Shown here: positions 1 to 8,781 of the stretch, in pieces | Numbering within the stretch: the stretch's first letter is position 1 | How the letters are laid out: each line of letters begins with the position of its first letter | Assembly (NCBI RefSeq): GCF_011604685.1 | Contig: NZ_CP050063.1 | Location: 8,163,001 to 8,227,000 of the forward strand | Reading direction: 5' to 3' | DNA: 64,000 nt | Source of the DNA: Spirosoma aureum | Lineage (GTDB): Bacteria; Bacteroidota; Bacteroidia; Cytophagales; Spirosomataceae | Position numbers and translations under genes: made by a program | The notes under the pieces: model-generated | Seen by the model: the letters and a program-made list of their open reading frames with translations, nothing else | Databases searched by the model: none | Told to the model about the DNA's origin: nothing

Positions 1-603
1 TTTTAATTCCTGCACCATAAAACTGCCCAGTCCCCGCCGTCGAAACGGCTCATTCACCTGCCTGTAAATGGCCGCAAACGGCATGTTGTAATTCAGCATC
101 AATCCTCCGCTGACAACTATGTTATTATGCAGTTCAAGTACATACGGGCTCTCGTCATCCATACCATCGTTAGTATTTCGCTTACGAAAAATGACGCCCC
201 CAACCGTAAGATCAGTGATGATGTGATCGTCAAACAGGATCGCTTCGGCATGAATAGTTTGTGTGTATTCGTAGAGAATCGACGACAATAGCCCATCGTT
301 GCTTTGGCTTTCGATAAATGTGGCTTCAGAAATCAAACAGAATTTGGGGAAAAGCAGATTGGCAAATCCTCTAAACGGAGGAATAATATAAAACTCAAAA
401 ATAGTATCCCGGTCTTCCCGACGATCTGTGCCCCAAACCGATCCATAGCCTACCCTGATGCCATCGACCGTAAACAGACAGGTATCCGCCCAACCATACT
501 GATGGCATTTGTTGCAAACAAACTGGACGTTATTTTCCTGAAGAAATAAGACCCGAAAGTGCTGAATTTCATCCCCTGAGGTTTGGTAAATCTCTAGCTC
601 CAT
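1..603 (-). CDS. GNAT-family N-acetyltransferase (3' end outside the window)
   Basis: The reverse strand is open from an ATG at 603 to the window edge, giving about 201 residues without a stop. Near the edge the translation contains RRRGLGSFMVQELK, the R/Q-x-x-G-x-G acetyl-CoA pyrophosphate loop typical of motif A in GNAT acetyltransferases. It is preceded by an MPFAAIYRQVNEPFRRRG strand-loop, also typical of the fold. An earlier stretch (GYGSVWGTDRRED, then FEFYIIPPFRG) resembles a first, degenerate GNAT half, so a two-domain protein is possible. The substrate cannot be predicted. The protein is probably cytoplasmic, as no signal peptide is seen. The C-terminal end is missing, so full length is unknown. 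Confidence 0.7.
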   Translation of the reverse strand, partial: MELEIYQTSGDEIQHFRVLFLQENNVQFVCNKCHQYGWADTCLFTVDGIRVGYGSVWGTDRREDRDTIFEFYIIPPFRGFANLLFPKFCLISEATFIESQSNDGLLSSILYEYTQTIHAEAILFDDHIITDLTVGGVIFRKRNTNDGMDDESPYVLELHNNIVVSGGLMLNYNMPFAAIYRQVNEPFRRRGLGSFMVQELK

Positions 604-784
604 AGAACGTAAAATGACCAACGGTCAGCCTTTTACTGCCGTTGGTCAATCACACCCACCCAAACTCAGTAATGTCGCCAGGCAGGAAATTGAATATCTA
701 TCAATTTCCGCCCAGCGAGTTCTCATCAATTAATCATCATAGGTTGTCAGGTAATGACTAAAGCCGATAGTGTAGTGAAGCTAT

Positions 785-1597
785 TTATCTATTTGACAAG
801 CTCTTATAGGCGGTAGTGGCACTAATTTTATTAACTTCATTTACCCTGTAAAAATCCGCCAGTACAAATGCAATACCGCTCATGGCCAGGGCAATAAAGC
901 TGCTTGTCCATTCGGTTTCATGGCGCCAATTGGCAACGGCTCGGGGAATATGCAGGAGAATGACCCACAGGAGAAACATGATTCCCAACAAGGTCGTTGA
1001 TAGCGGAATCTGCTTTTTCAACAGGACACTTGCCGCCGTCGCAATAAAAGCCAGCCCGATCAAATACGTCCAGAATAAATGACCCGGAATCCAGGATGGA
1101 ATTAGTGTAGCAACAAAATTGGCATATATGAAATGCTGAATACCAAAGATGATGAGCGATAGGGCATATAACAGACTACCATACCGCATATAGATGTTGG
1201 TAAAATACCCCCGCCGGGTAACTGTAAAATCCGTCAACAATCCTCCTGCGATCACCAAAGCCCCTCCCATCAGCGCAATAAGCTCAGAGAAAGTTGTCCA
1301 GACCCCACCATTATACGGATTGGCGATCAGCCTGGGTAAGTGGGTAACCAGATCCAGCAGGAGAAACAATGCCCCTACAAACAAGGTTGCCCAATTGGCT
1401 TTTTTTCCGAATACCACACATAATCCGGCAATGCCTAGAGCTACTCCCGTTGTATAAACCAGCGCCAATCGGCCTGGAAGTTCAGCAGAAACAGGTAATA
1501 AAGCCGCAGGAAAATTGCCCGTTATGAGGTGTTCAAGGCCCAAGGCAAAAATAGCGGTGCCATACAGTAGCCGTCCCGACCGGATTAGTCTGTTCAT
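785..1597 (-). CDS. DoxX-like polytopic membrane protein with internal duplication
   Basis: 270 residues forming about eight hydrophobic segments. The protein is two copies of one four-helix unit. Residues about 9-125 begin LLYGTAIFALGLEHLITGNF, and residues about 140-255 begin LLYALSLIIFGIQHFIYANF. Both halves have the G-x-(E/Q)-H motif in helix 1 and a similar end (LVTHLPRLIANPYN and LLHIPRAVANWRHE). The fold resembles the DoxX/SURF4 group of four-helix membrane proteins, whose roles are poorly defined. It is probably an inner-membrane protein. It starts at a clean ATG and is separated from its neighbours by spacers on both sides, so it is probably monocistronic. Function unknown. Confidence 0.6.
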   Translation of the reverse strand: MNRLIRSGRLLYGTAIFALGLEHLITGNFPAALLPVSAELPGRLALVYTTGVALGIAGLCVVFGKKANWATLFVGALFLLLDLVTHLPRLIANPYNGGVWTTFSELIALMGGALVIAGGLLTDFTVTRRGYFTNIYMRYGSLLYALSLIIFGIQHFIYANFVATLIPSWIPGHLFWTYLIGLAFIATAASVLLKKQIPLSTTLLGIMFLLWVILLHIPRAVANWRHETEWTSSFIALAMSGIAFVLADFYRVNEVNKISATTAYKSLSNR

Positions 1598-1655
1598 CCT
1601 GTTTAGTCAATAAAAGTGTCCAATAAGCGGTTATTTGTCTGTTATCCAATCTCTC

Positions 1656-2915
1656 TTAAATGAGCCGTTTAAGCATAAATCGAACGGTCAACTGCTGACG
1701 GTTACGCTGAACAACCAACCCAATCGATTTTCCCTCGCCAGCCTGAAGCAGCCGATAAATCTCACTGATACTCAACGTGGTTGCCGGAATGTTATCGATC
1801 AACAGCAATTCGTCGCCGGGCCGTAATCCGGCTTGGTCGGCCGGAGAATTACGAATGATTTTATTCACGAAATATGTATGAAGATTATCTCCCTTCGCCC
1901 GCAGTTCCAGACCGCTCATGTCGTGCTCAAAACGCTCATTTATCAATCGTTTGACCGGTTTCAGGACAATGAACTGGTCAGGATAATTGAACGTCACACG
2001 AAACCGGCGCAGTAGTTCACAACCTATATTCCCCTGTCGCTCAGGCATTCCGGTTAGTTTTAAATCAAAATTTGAGCTATCAGGAAACGAAACGATCATA
2101 TCGGCCAGTTGGTAGCGGCCAAAACATACTTTTTGAAAACGCCCGATGGTGCCTGATATAAGCCCCGTGAAACCCGACCCCAACGGGACCTGTACCATTT
2201 TGTCGGGTAGCGGTATCAGGGCGCTTCGGTTAAACCGATTGAGTAACAACGCCTGTCCCGCGCCCGTATCCAGCACTACCCGGAGCGGTTGAAACCGGGC
2301 TCCATCAAAAATCGACAGCGCATCCGTGTAGGCTTTTCGTTCCAGAACTGTAATCGGATAGCGTTCGCCTTTTCGCCGGTGATAGTGATACTGTTCAGGT
2401 TGCATCAGAATCACCTCCCGGCGCTGAAAGTCAATCGTTACCACCAGATTAGCGAAGAGTTCATAACCAATCAGGCCATGAACGGCTATGCCTGCGTACT
2501 CCGATAGCTTCAACACATCTTCATCCAGAATAACCAGATTGTGGTGTCCTGACCGTAAAGCACCCAGACTCAGGGTATTGTTGATCGCTACCGAGGCCGT
2601 TAGTGAGTTTCCTTCGCCAACACCGGCTATTTTAATCTGACGGGCTAATGTCGGTGGCCGTTTTGTGAATACACGACGGTCGGTAATGATGGTATGACTA
2701 ACGCCCGTATCGACAATCAATCGTAAACTATCGGCGTCGTTCACGCAAACGGATATAATGATTAGATTCGACTGAAATTGAAACGGAATGCGCGTCGAAG
2801 TGCGGTGGTGTGTAAAGAAGAAACCGTAGGTGTCGTCATTGCCGATTGCAGGCTCGGTCGCTGAAGCAGCCGGGCCTGCAATCCAGAAAGACAATAATAA
2901 AACCAGCGCTCTCAT
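1656..2915 (-). CDS. Exported pepsin/retropepsin-like aspartic protease with C-terminal PDZ domain
   Basis: 419 residues with an N-terminal signal peptide ending near PAASA (residue 19). Two aspartic-protease signatures are visible: IVDTGVSHTIIT (DTG at residues 69-71) and VVLDTGAGQALLL near residue 217. Each half ends with a typical beta-strand block (VHGLIGYELFANLVVTIDF; GNIGCELLRRFRVTFNYP). Residues about 330-419 form a PDZ domain (NSPADQAGLRPGDELLLID). With both catalytic Asp residues in one chain it should work as a monomer in the periplasm or at the surface. Substrates are unknown. Bacteroidota often encode such aspartyl protease-PDZ proteins as single genes. It runs away from the divergent histidine kinase at 3203. 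Confidence 0.85.
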   Translation of the reverse strand: MRALVLLLSFWIAGPAASATEPAIGNDDTYGFFFTHHRTSTRIPFQFQSNLIIISVCVNDADSLRLIVDTGVSHTIITDRRVFTKRPPTLARQIKIAGVGEGNSLTASVAINNTLSLGALRSGHHNLVILDEDVLKLSEYAGIAVHGLIGYELFANLVVTIDFQRREVILMQPEQYHYHRRKGERYPITVLERKAYTDALSIFDGARFQPLRVVLDTGAGQALLLNRFNRSALIPLPDKMVQVPLGSGFTGLISGTIGRFQKVCFGRYQLADMIVSFPDSSNFDLKLTGMPERQGNIGCELLRRFRVTFNYPDQFIVLKPVKRLINERFEHDMSGLELRAKGDNLHTYFVNKIIRNSPADQAGLRPGDELLLIDNIPATTLSISEIYRLLQAGEGKSIGLVVQRNRQQLTVRFMLKRLI

Positions 2916-3176
2916 CCTTACAGTTTCATGACAACAGGCAGTAGTGCTTCACCATTGTCATTGTCAACCAGCATATTGACTGTTAAATTTTCAGTGGTTA
3001 CGTGAGATAATCAACTGTCTGAGACGAAGAACAACGTTCGGTTGACAGACGTACGTTTAGCGGATACAAACGTCGTTTGTCGCCTGTTGGTCCCTTTTTA
3101 TCGCGACTGTTTCTACATTGATCATCACAGCAGACGCAGGTTGGAGAACACATCAATGGACTGTCGGATTTTTCGG

Positions 3177-3184
3177 TAAATTTG
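3177..3184 (+). promoter_or_regulatory. Candidate -7 box of the 3203 histidine kinase gene
   Basis: TAAATTTG matches the Bacteroidota -7 consensus TAnnTTTG. It would place a transcript start near 3190, just upstream of the ATG at 3203. No -33 TTG at good spacing is obvious, so this is weak. The match argues against the alternative TTG start at 3182, which lies inside the box. Confidence 0.3.
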
Positions 3185-3202
3185 TCTATTAACGCCAGGA
3201 AG

Positions 3203-4297
3203 ATGCCTCATTCTCAGCCGATCTATCGGGAAGTTGCAATTCATGTAGTAGCCTGGCTGTGCTATATAAACCTCCAGGTGCTGGCAGTCGATCAGTTCAG
3301 CAATCAGTATACAGAGCATCTGCTGATCGCGTTATCGGAGTTGCCAGCTCAGCTTCTGTTCACGTATACTACCCTCTACTGGCTTATCCCGGCTTATCTC
3401 TTAACTCTCCGGTATCTTTACTTTAGCCTGTTAACCTTGCTGGCTCTGGCTATTTGCGGGGTACTTTACTGGCTGGGTTATTATTACCTGTTTCTAGCTC
3501 TGTTTGATCCGGGAAGACTCGAACAGGAGACGCCCCTGGACCCCAGTCGCCTGATTCTTTCCAGCTTTTATATGCTCTGTACCAGCGGCCTGTTGATTGC
3601 TTTCCACATGATTCGGTACGGTTTCCGGCAGCAACGGCTAAATCAGCAGTTAATAATTGCCAATCAGACCGTAGAGCTAAAATCGCTGAAGGATCAGATC
3701 AATCCGCATTTTTTGTTCAATACCCTCAACAATCTATATGGCCTAACCAGCAGCAATCCCGAAAAAGCGGGCGAGGTGGTTCTGCGATTGTCGCAATTGA
3801 TGCAGTATATGCTCTACGAGGGTAGCCAGACGCGGGTGCCCCTGCGGGAAGAAATAGACTATTTACAGAATTACCTAGCCTTGGAACGAATACGCTATGG
3901 TCAGGAATTACACCTGGCTTTTCATGTCAGTGGGGACACAGGAGGTGTACAGATTGCACCTTTACTGCTGCTCCCGTTTGTCGAAAATGCGTTCAAACAC
4001 GGCCTGAGTCGTCAACTTAGCGAAGCCTGGCTTCAAATTCAGCTGACTGTGAATCAGAACGAATTGATCTTTAAAGTCGAAAATAGCAAACCTGTTTCGA
4101 CTGGCCAGGCAACCTCATCCGGCATCGGTCTGCCAAATGTCGCCAAACGATTGCAACTGATTTATCCCGACCGTCACCGACTTCGGCAATTGGACGGCGT
4201 AGATTCGTTTTTAACGACCCTAACGATCGAGTTAACTCCCATTGATTTCACCCCAACAAAAGGCCATGAAAATCAAGTGTTTACTAGTCGACGATGA
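3203..4297 (+). CDS. LytS-type sensor histidine kinase
   Basis: 364 residues from the ATG at 3203. Four hydrophobic segments fill residues about 10-140, followed by a short coiled linker. The His_kinase (LytS/YehU) domain carries QINPHFLFNTLNNLYGL with the phospho-accepting His169, and the ATP-binding lobe has PLLLLPFVENAFKHG and a late GIGLPNV glycine box. It should autophosphorylate in response to a membrane or periplasmic signal and pass phosphate to the regulator encoded next, whose start lies within the last 32 bases of this gene. No large sensor domain exists, so the signal is probably read by the membrane helices. The nearby downstream genes are DegT and GH-like, possible but unproven targets. 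Confidence 0.88.
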   Translation: MPHSQPIYREVAIHVVAWLCYINLQVLAVDQFSNQYTEHLLIALSELPAQLLFTYTTLYWLIPAYLLTLRYLYFSLLTLLALAICGVLYWLGYYYLFLALFDPGRLEQETPLDPSRLILSSFYMLCTSGLLIAFHMIRYGFRQQRLNQQLIIANQTVELKSLKDQINPHFLFNTLNNLYGLTSSNPEKAGEVVLRLSQLMQYMLYEGSQTRVPLREEIDYLQNYLALERIRYGQELHLAFHVSGDTGGVQIAPLLLLPFVENAFKHGLSRQLSEAWLQIQLTVNQNELIFKVENSKPVSTGQATSSGIGLPNVAKRLQLIYPDRHRLRQLDGVDSFLTTLTIELTPIDFTPTKGHENQVFTSRR

Positions 4298-4991
4298 ACC
4301 CATTGCGCTGGATATACTGGCTGCCTACATTCAGAAAGTAGACGTGCTGGAACTGACAGGTCGATGCAGTTCGGCAGTGGAGGCTTTTACGGTTTTGCAG
4401 AGTAAGCCGGTCGATCTGTTATTTCTGGATATTCAAATGCCTCAACTTTCCGGCTTTGAGTTACTCCGAACGCTCCCCAATCCACCTAAAACGATAATCA
4501 CCTCAGCTTATCGTGAATATGCCCTGGAAGGCTATGAACTGGATGTACTGGATTATTTAATCAAACCGGTTCCGTTTGATCGGTTCATTAAAGCAGTGGG
4601 TAAGATGCTCACTCACCGGCCTACTGCCCCCGCACCCAACCCGGTACCCGAAGAAGGGCCATTTATATTTGTTCGGGAAGATCGTAAATTAGTTCGCATC
4701 GATCTGCGTGACATCCTGTCACTTGAAAGTTTACGAGACTACGTCAAAATAAGAACGGCGACACAGCAGGTCGTTACCCGCCAATCGATCGGTTACTATG
4801 AGGAGTTATTACCAGCCGAACAGTTTATCCGTATTCATCGATCGTTCATTGTAGCTGTGGCTAAAATCAAGGTGATAACCGAAAGTCACCTTGATATTCC
4901 CGGCCAGACGTTACCCATCGGTCGAAATTATAAGCAGCAGGTATTCGAACAGTTGCAGGTTCGGCATCTCCTTCGCAAGCTTCCCACCTAA
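4266..4991 (+). CDS. LytTR-family response regulator
   Basis: 241 residues from the ATG at 4266, which overlaps the kinase gene by 32 bases; an in-frame ATG at 4242 would lengthen the overlap and add non-conserved residues. The receiver domain has the acidic pair D9-D10, phospho-acceptor D55 in LLFLDIQMP, the conserved Thr/Ser region ITSAY and Lys in LIKPVPF. After a Pro-rich linker (about 120-133) comes a LytTR DNA-binding domain, with FVREDRKLVRID, the LESLRDYVKI strand and IRIHRSFIVAV. It should bind direct repeats at promoters as a phosphorylated dimer. Targets are not shown by the sequence. Confidence 0.9.
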   Translation: MKIKCLLVDDEPIALDILAAYIQKVDVLELTGRCSSAVEAFTVLQSKPVDLLFLDIQMPQLSGFELLRTLPNPPKTIITSAYREYALEGYELDVLDYLIKPVPFDRFIKAVGKMLTHRPTAPAPNPVPEEGPFIFVREDRKLVRIDLRDILSLESLRDYVKIRTATQQVVTRQSIGYYEELLPAEQFIRIHRSFIVAVAKIKVITESHLDIPGQTLPIGRNYKQQVFEQLQVRHLLRKLPT

Positions 4992-5148
4992 CTATATCGA
5001 CTCCCATTAAGATCCTTTTTATCAGGATCATACGATGCCCAACCCATGCCCCGCATCTCCAATTACTTCTCAAAATTAACGATAGTCAATAGCCCGAATT
5101 GGCGTTGATTCCGTATTAAGGAGAAGTTGATTATTTTCTTTGTACAGA

Positions 5149-6381
5149 ATGGATACAACGCCCTCAATAGCAAAATTGGCCATAGACGGTGGCGAAAAGG
5201 CCGTTAAAACCAATTTCCCCTGGCCGATCTACGATGAGCAGGATGTGCAGGCAGTAGCCGATATCGTGCGTAGCGGCCAGTGGGGTAATCCTGATTGCGC
5301 CGGGGCTGTAGCAGAATTTGAGCAGCAGTTTGCCACGTACTGTGGCAGTAAATACGCCATAAGTTGCGTAAACGGGTCGGTATCCCTTCGGTTGGCGTTA
5401 ATCGCCTGTGGCGTACGCCCCGGCGATGAAGTCATTGTGCCACCCTATACCTTTATCGCTACCGCTTCGGTAGTGCTGGAGGTCAACTGCGTACCCGTCT
5501 TTGTCGACATCGACCCCAACACCTATAACCTCGATCCGAAAGCGCTGGAAGCCGCCATTACAGAGCGGACAAAGGTCATCATTCCGGTTCATTTTGCCGG
5601 ACTGCCCTGCGATATGGACGCGATTCTGGACATCGCCAGCCGGTATAAGTTACGGGTACTTGAAGATGCGGCTCATGCACACGGGGCTGAATACAAAGGC
5701 AAAAAACTGGGCTCGATTGGCGATGCGGGCAGTTTCAGTTTTCAGTCGTCTAAAAATCTGACGTCTGGCGAAGGCGGCATGGTCATCACCAACGACGATG
5801 CGCTTTATGAAACCATGAATTCCCTGCGGAATGTTGGACGGCTCCCGAGCGGCCAATGGTACGACCATTTCAATCCGGGCTGCAACTACCGCATTACCCA
5901 ACTTCAAGCCGTTTTACTCAGTGAACAACTCAAGCGACTTGACGAACAAACCCATATCCGAAACGAAAATGGGATTTATTTAGACAATTTACTGGCTGAT
6001 ATAGAGGGAATTGCACCCCTAAGCCGGGAACCGGTTGATATCCGTCACTCCTATCACCTCTATATTTTCAGATACAACAAAGCGAAGTTCAACCAGATGC
6101 CCAAGCAGGCATTTGTGGCAATGCTGGCGGCAGAGGGTCTACCCTGTTCTTCTGGCTACCCGCATCCGCTTTATAAACAACCCGTTTTTCAACAAAAAAA
6201 CTGGATGTGCTATGCCATTCCCGACTCGGTCGATTATTCGCAGGTCTACTGCCCGGTTGCCGAACATGCCTGCGCCGACGAAGCCATCTGGATTTTTCAG
6301 CAGGCTATGCTGGGCACACGGAGCGACATGGACTCCTTTGCCGAAGCCATCCGTAAAGTTCAGCATGCCATTAACCAATAG
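5149..6381 (+). CDS. DegT/DnrJ/EryC1/StrS-family PLP aminotransferase
   Basis: 410 residues from ATG 5149; a TTG three codons earlier is less likely. Fold-type I PLP enzyme. VLEDAAHAHGA gives Asp173, which pairs with the pyridine nitrogen, and SSKNLTSGEGG gives Lys202, the Schiff-base lysine (so an active aminotransferase, not a Lys-less dehydratase). GSVSLRLAL near residue 76 would hold the phosphate. The family usually aminates keto-sugars on nucleotides. This one opens with LAIDGGEKAV, as in DegT proteins found beside oxidoreductases and glycoside hydrolases rather than in O-antigen clusters. It is followed after 30 bp by a secreted GH-like gene on the same strand, so co-transcription is likely. 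Substrate unknown. Confidence 0.87.
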   Translation: MDTTPSIAKLAIDGGEKAVKTNFPWPIYDEQDVQAVADIVRSGQWGNPDCAGAVAEFEQQFATYCGSKYAISCVNGSVSLRLALIACGVRPGDEVIVPPYTFIATASVVLEVNCVPVFVDIDPNTYNLDPKALEAAITERTKVIIPVHFAGLPCDMDAILDIASRYKLRVLEDAAHAHGAEYKGKKLGSIGDAGSFSFQSSKNLTSGEGGMVITNDDALYETMNSLRNVGRLPSGQWYDHFNPGCNYRITQLQAVLLSEQLKRLDEQTHIRNENGIYLDNLLADIEGIAPLSREPVDIRHSYHLYIFRYNKAKFNQMPKQAFVAMLAAEGLPCSSGYPHPLYKQPVFQQKNWMCYAIPDSVDYSQVYCPVAEHACADEAIWIFQQAMLGTRSDMDSFAEAIRKVQHAINQ

Positions 6382-6411
6382 GCCCCGCGGCAATTCCTTT
6401 CTCTTTACCAC

Positions 6412-8760
6412 ATGAATGCGTATCGTATCCTGAACTGGCTTTGCTCGTTTCTTTTCCTGATTTCAGTGGGATGTATTCCGCTGGTTGCACAGTCGATTAA
6501 TTTTCAACGGGCCACAATGCTTGTGTCGCCCTCAATTCCGATGCCCATGCGGGAAACGGCTCCGAACTTATTGAGCGAAGAGATTGCGAAGCGAACAGGG
6601 ATCACCTTGAAAAATTCGCCGGGCTGGTCTTCTGGAAAGTCCGTTACGATTGCTTTCGCGCTGTCGAGCGACAAGGAATTACAGGGCGTTGTCGTTCCGG
6701 TGAGCACCGAAAAAGAGCGACCAGAACTGAGGCCGGAGGGTTTTCGGGTTGTCAGTGACATAAAAGGAACCACCCTCTGGATTATCGGAGCCGACGCCCG
6801 AGGCATTTTGTTTGGAACGGGTTGGGTGCTCCGTCATCTGACTATGGACCAGAAACGGCTGGAGTTAGCAGTGCCTGCCAATATCGCTACGGCTCCAGCT
6901 TATCCGATTCGGGGGCATCAGTTGGGCTACCGCACAACCGCCAATTCGTATGATGCCTGGTCTGTGGCTCAGTTTGACCAGTATTTTCGGGAATTAGCTA
7001 TTTTTGGTACCAATGCTATTGAAGGAATTCCTTTTCATGAAGAGGAAAAAGCCAGCCCGCATTTCAAGATACCCGCGCCGGAAATGCGGATCAAAATGAG
7101 CGAATTATGCCAGAAATATGATCTCGATTACTGGGTCTGGACACCCGCTACATTTGCTCTTACCGATGCGGCAAAGCGACAGGCGGAACTCGATCTGCAC
7201 GAAGCTTTTTATCGGGCATGTCCGCGGCTCGACCATATCTTCGTGCCAGGCGGTGATCCGGGCGATAACCATCCTAAAGAGGTTATGCCTTTTCTGAAAG
7301 ACCTGCACACGTTGCTGGTAAAATACCATCCTAACGCTAAAATCTGGCTTTCTCTGCAAGGCTTCAGCGTTGAGCAGATCGACTACTTTTACCGATATCT
7401 GGCTCAGTATAAGCCCGATTGGCTGGCGGGTGTCGTGCATGGGCCAGGCAGTCCGTCCTTGGCCGAAACCCGCTTTCGCCTTCCGAAACAATATCAACTC
7501 CGGCAATATCCCGACATCACCCATAATGTTCGCTGCGAATTTCCGACCGAGCATTGGGATCAAGCCTATGCGCTGACGCTGGGCCGCGAAGCGCCGAACC
7601 CCCGGCCTTATTCCTACGCGAGAGTACAGGCTGCTGCTGCCCAATTTACCGACGGCTTTGTATCGTATTCAGATGGTTGTCATGATGATGTCAACAAAGT
7701 GATCTGGAGTATGCGCGGCTGGGACCCGGACATGGATGTTCACGAGATTTTAGCAGACTATGGTCGTTTTTTCTTCGGCCCTAATCTAGCCGAAGCAACT
7801 GCTGATGGCATTGCGGCTCTGGAACAAAACTGGAATGGTCCATTGGCTGAAAATGGTGGCGTTGAGGCCACATTTGCCTACTGGAAAAAGCTGGAGATCG
7901 ACAATCCAGCGCTTCATACCAACTGGCGCTGGCAGATTTTTCTACTCCGTGCCTATTACGATACCTACACCCGGCGACGATTACTCTATGAACAGGCTCT
8001 CGAAAAGAAAGCCAATACGATATTAGCCGGCGCCGATGCAATCGGTCCTGAAACGGCCATGACGCAGGCCATTGACATGATCAATCAAGCCGACAAAAAA
8101 CCGGTATCGCCCGAACTCAGGAGCAAAATAGAAGCTTTATGCGCCGATTTATTTGCCGCCATTGGCTTGCAGACCAGCGTGCCAAAATACAAGGCAAAGG
8201 GTTACGAACGCGGGTGTTTACTGGACTTTGTCGATTACCCGCTCAATAACCGCTGGTGGCTGACTGATGAGCTGGCAAAAATCAAATCGCTGAAAACAAA
8301 GAATGAGCAGCTGGCCCGGCTAAACGAGATCGGCACCTGGGAAAACCCCGGTGAAGGAAGTTTCTACGATGATGTCTCAAGCGTGAGCAAAGGCCCGCGC
8401 GTGAAAACCTTCTCCGATGATGCCACAGATATTGCCTGGTGGAAAGACGGTTTTAGCCGCGCCCGGTTATCGTCTCAAACGTTTCAGCGCAGTCCGGCAC
8501 TCGACTATGAAAACCTTGATCCGGGTGCCCGGTATGTCATTCGGGTCGTTGGTTTTGGTGAAGCACTTTTGCGGGTGGATGGCAAACGGCTGGAGCCTAT
8601 CGTATACAATCGGGAAGCCGATGCGATAAAAGAATGGATTGTCCCTCTATCGGCCACGCAGGATGGTCGCATTAGTGTTATGTTCGATCAACCGGAAGAA
8701 TCACATCTGAACTGGCGCCAAAACTCACGTATATCCGACATTTGGTTACTAAAACAATAA
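6412..8760 (+). CDS. Exported GH20/alpha-glucuronidase-like protein, copy 1 (uncharacterised family)
   Basis: 782 residues. A signal peptide ends near PLVAQS (about residue 29). Residues 35-150 look like the zincin-like domain that precedes the barrel in GH20 hexosaminidases and GH67 glucuronidases (GADARGILFGTGWVLRHL). The central region looks like a TIM barrel (IRGHQLGYR, FVPGGDPGDN, AKIWLSLQGF, QYPDITHN, LGREAPNPRP, SYSDGCHDDVNKV), and a helical region and a beta-rich end follow. I do not see the GH20 D-E pair. Acidic residues in PGGDPGD and in DGCHDDVNK are candidates because they recur in the second copy at 17064. It is probably periplasmic and acts on a glycan. It sits 30 bp behind the DegT gene. 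Activity unknown. Confidence 0.65.
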   Translation: MNAYRILNWLCSFLFLISVGCIPLVAQSINFQRATMLVSPSIPMPMRETAPNLLSEEIAKRTGITLKNSPGWSSGKSVTIAFALSSDKELQGVVVPVSTEKERPELRPEGFRVVSDIKGTTLWIIGADARGILFGTGWVLRHLTMDQKRLELAVPANIATAPAYPIRGHQLGYRTTANSYDAWSVAQFDQYFRELAIFGTNAIEGIPFHEEEKASPHFKIPAPEMRIKMSELCQKYDLDYWVWTPATFALTDAAKRQAELDLHEAFYRACPRLDHIFVPGGDPGDNHPKEVMPFLKDLHTLLVKYHPNAKIWLSLQGFSVEQIDYFYRYLAQYKPDWLAGVVHGPGSPSLAETRFRLPKQYQLRQYPDITHNVRCEFPTEHWDQAYALTLGREAPNPRPYSYARVQAAAAQFTDGFVSYSDGCHDDVNKVIWSMRGWDPDMDVHEILADYGRFFFGPNLAEATADGIAALEQNWNGPLAENGGVEATFAYWKKLEIDNPALHTNWRWQIFLLRAYYDTYTRRRLLYEQALEKKANTILAGADAIGPETAMTQAIDMINQADKKPVSPELRSKIEALCADLFAAIGLQTSVPKYKAKGYERGCLLDFVDYPLNNRWWLTDELAKIKSLKTKNEQLARLNEIGTWENPGEGSFYDDVSSVSKGPRVKTFSDDATDIAWWKDGFSRARLSSQTFQRSPALDYENLDPGARYVIRVVGFGEALLRVDGKRLEPIVYNREADAIKEWIVPLSATQDGRISVMFDQPEESHLNWRQNSRISDIWLLKQ

Positions 8761-8781
8761 ACAAAGGGTATATTATTGCGC

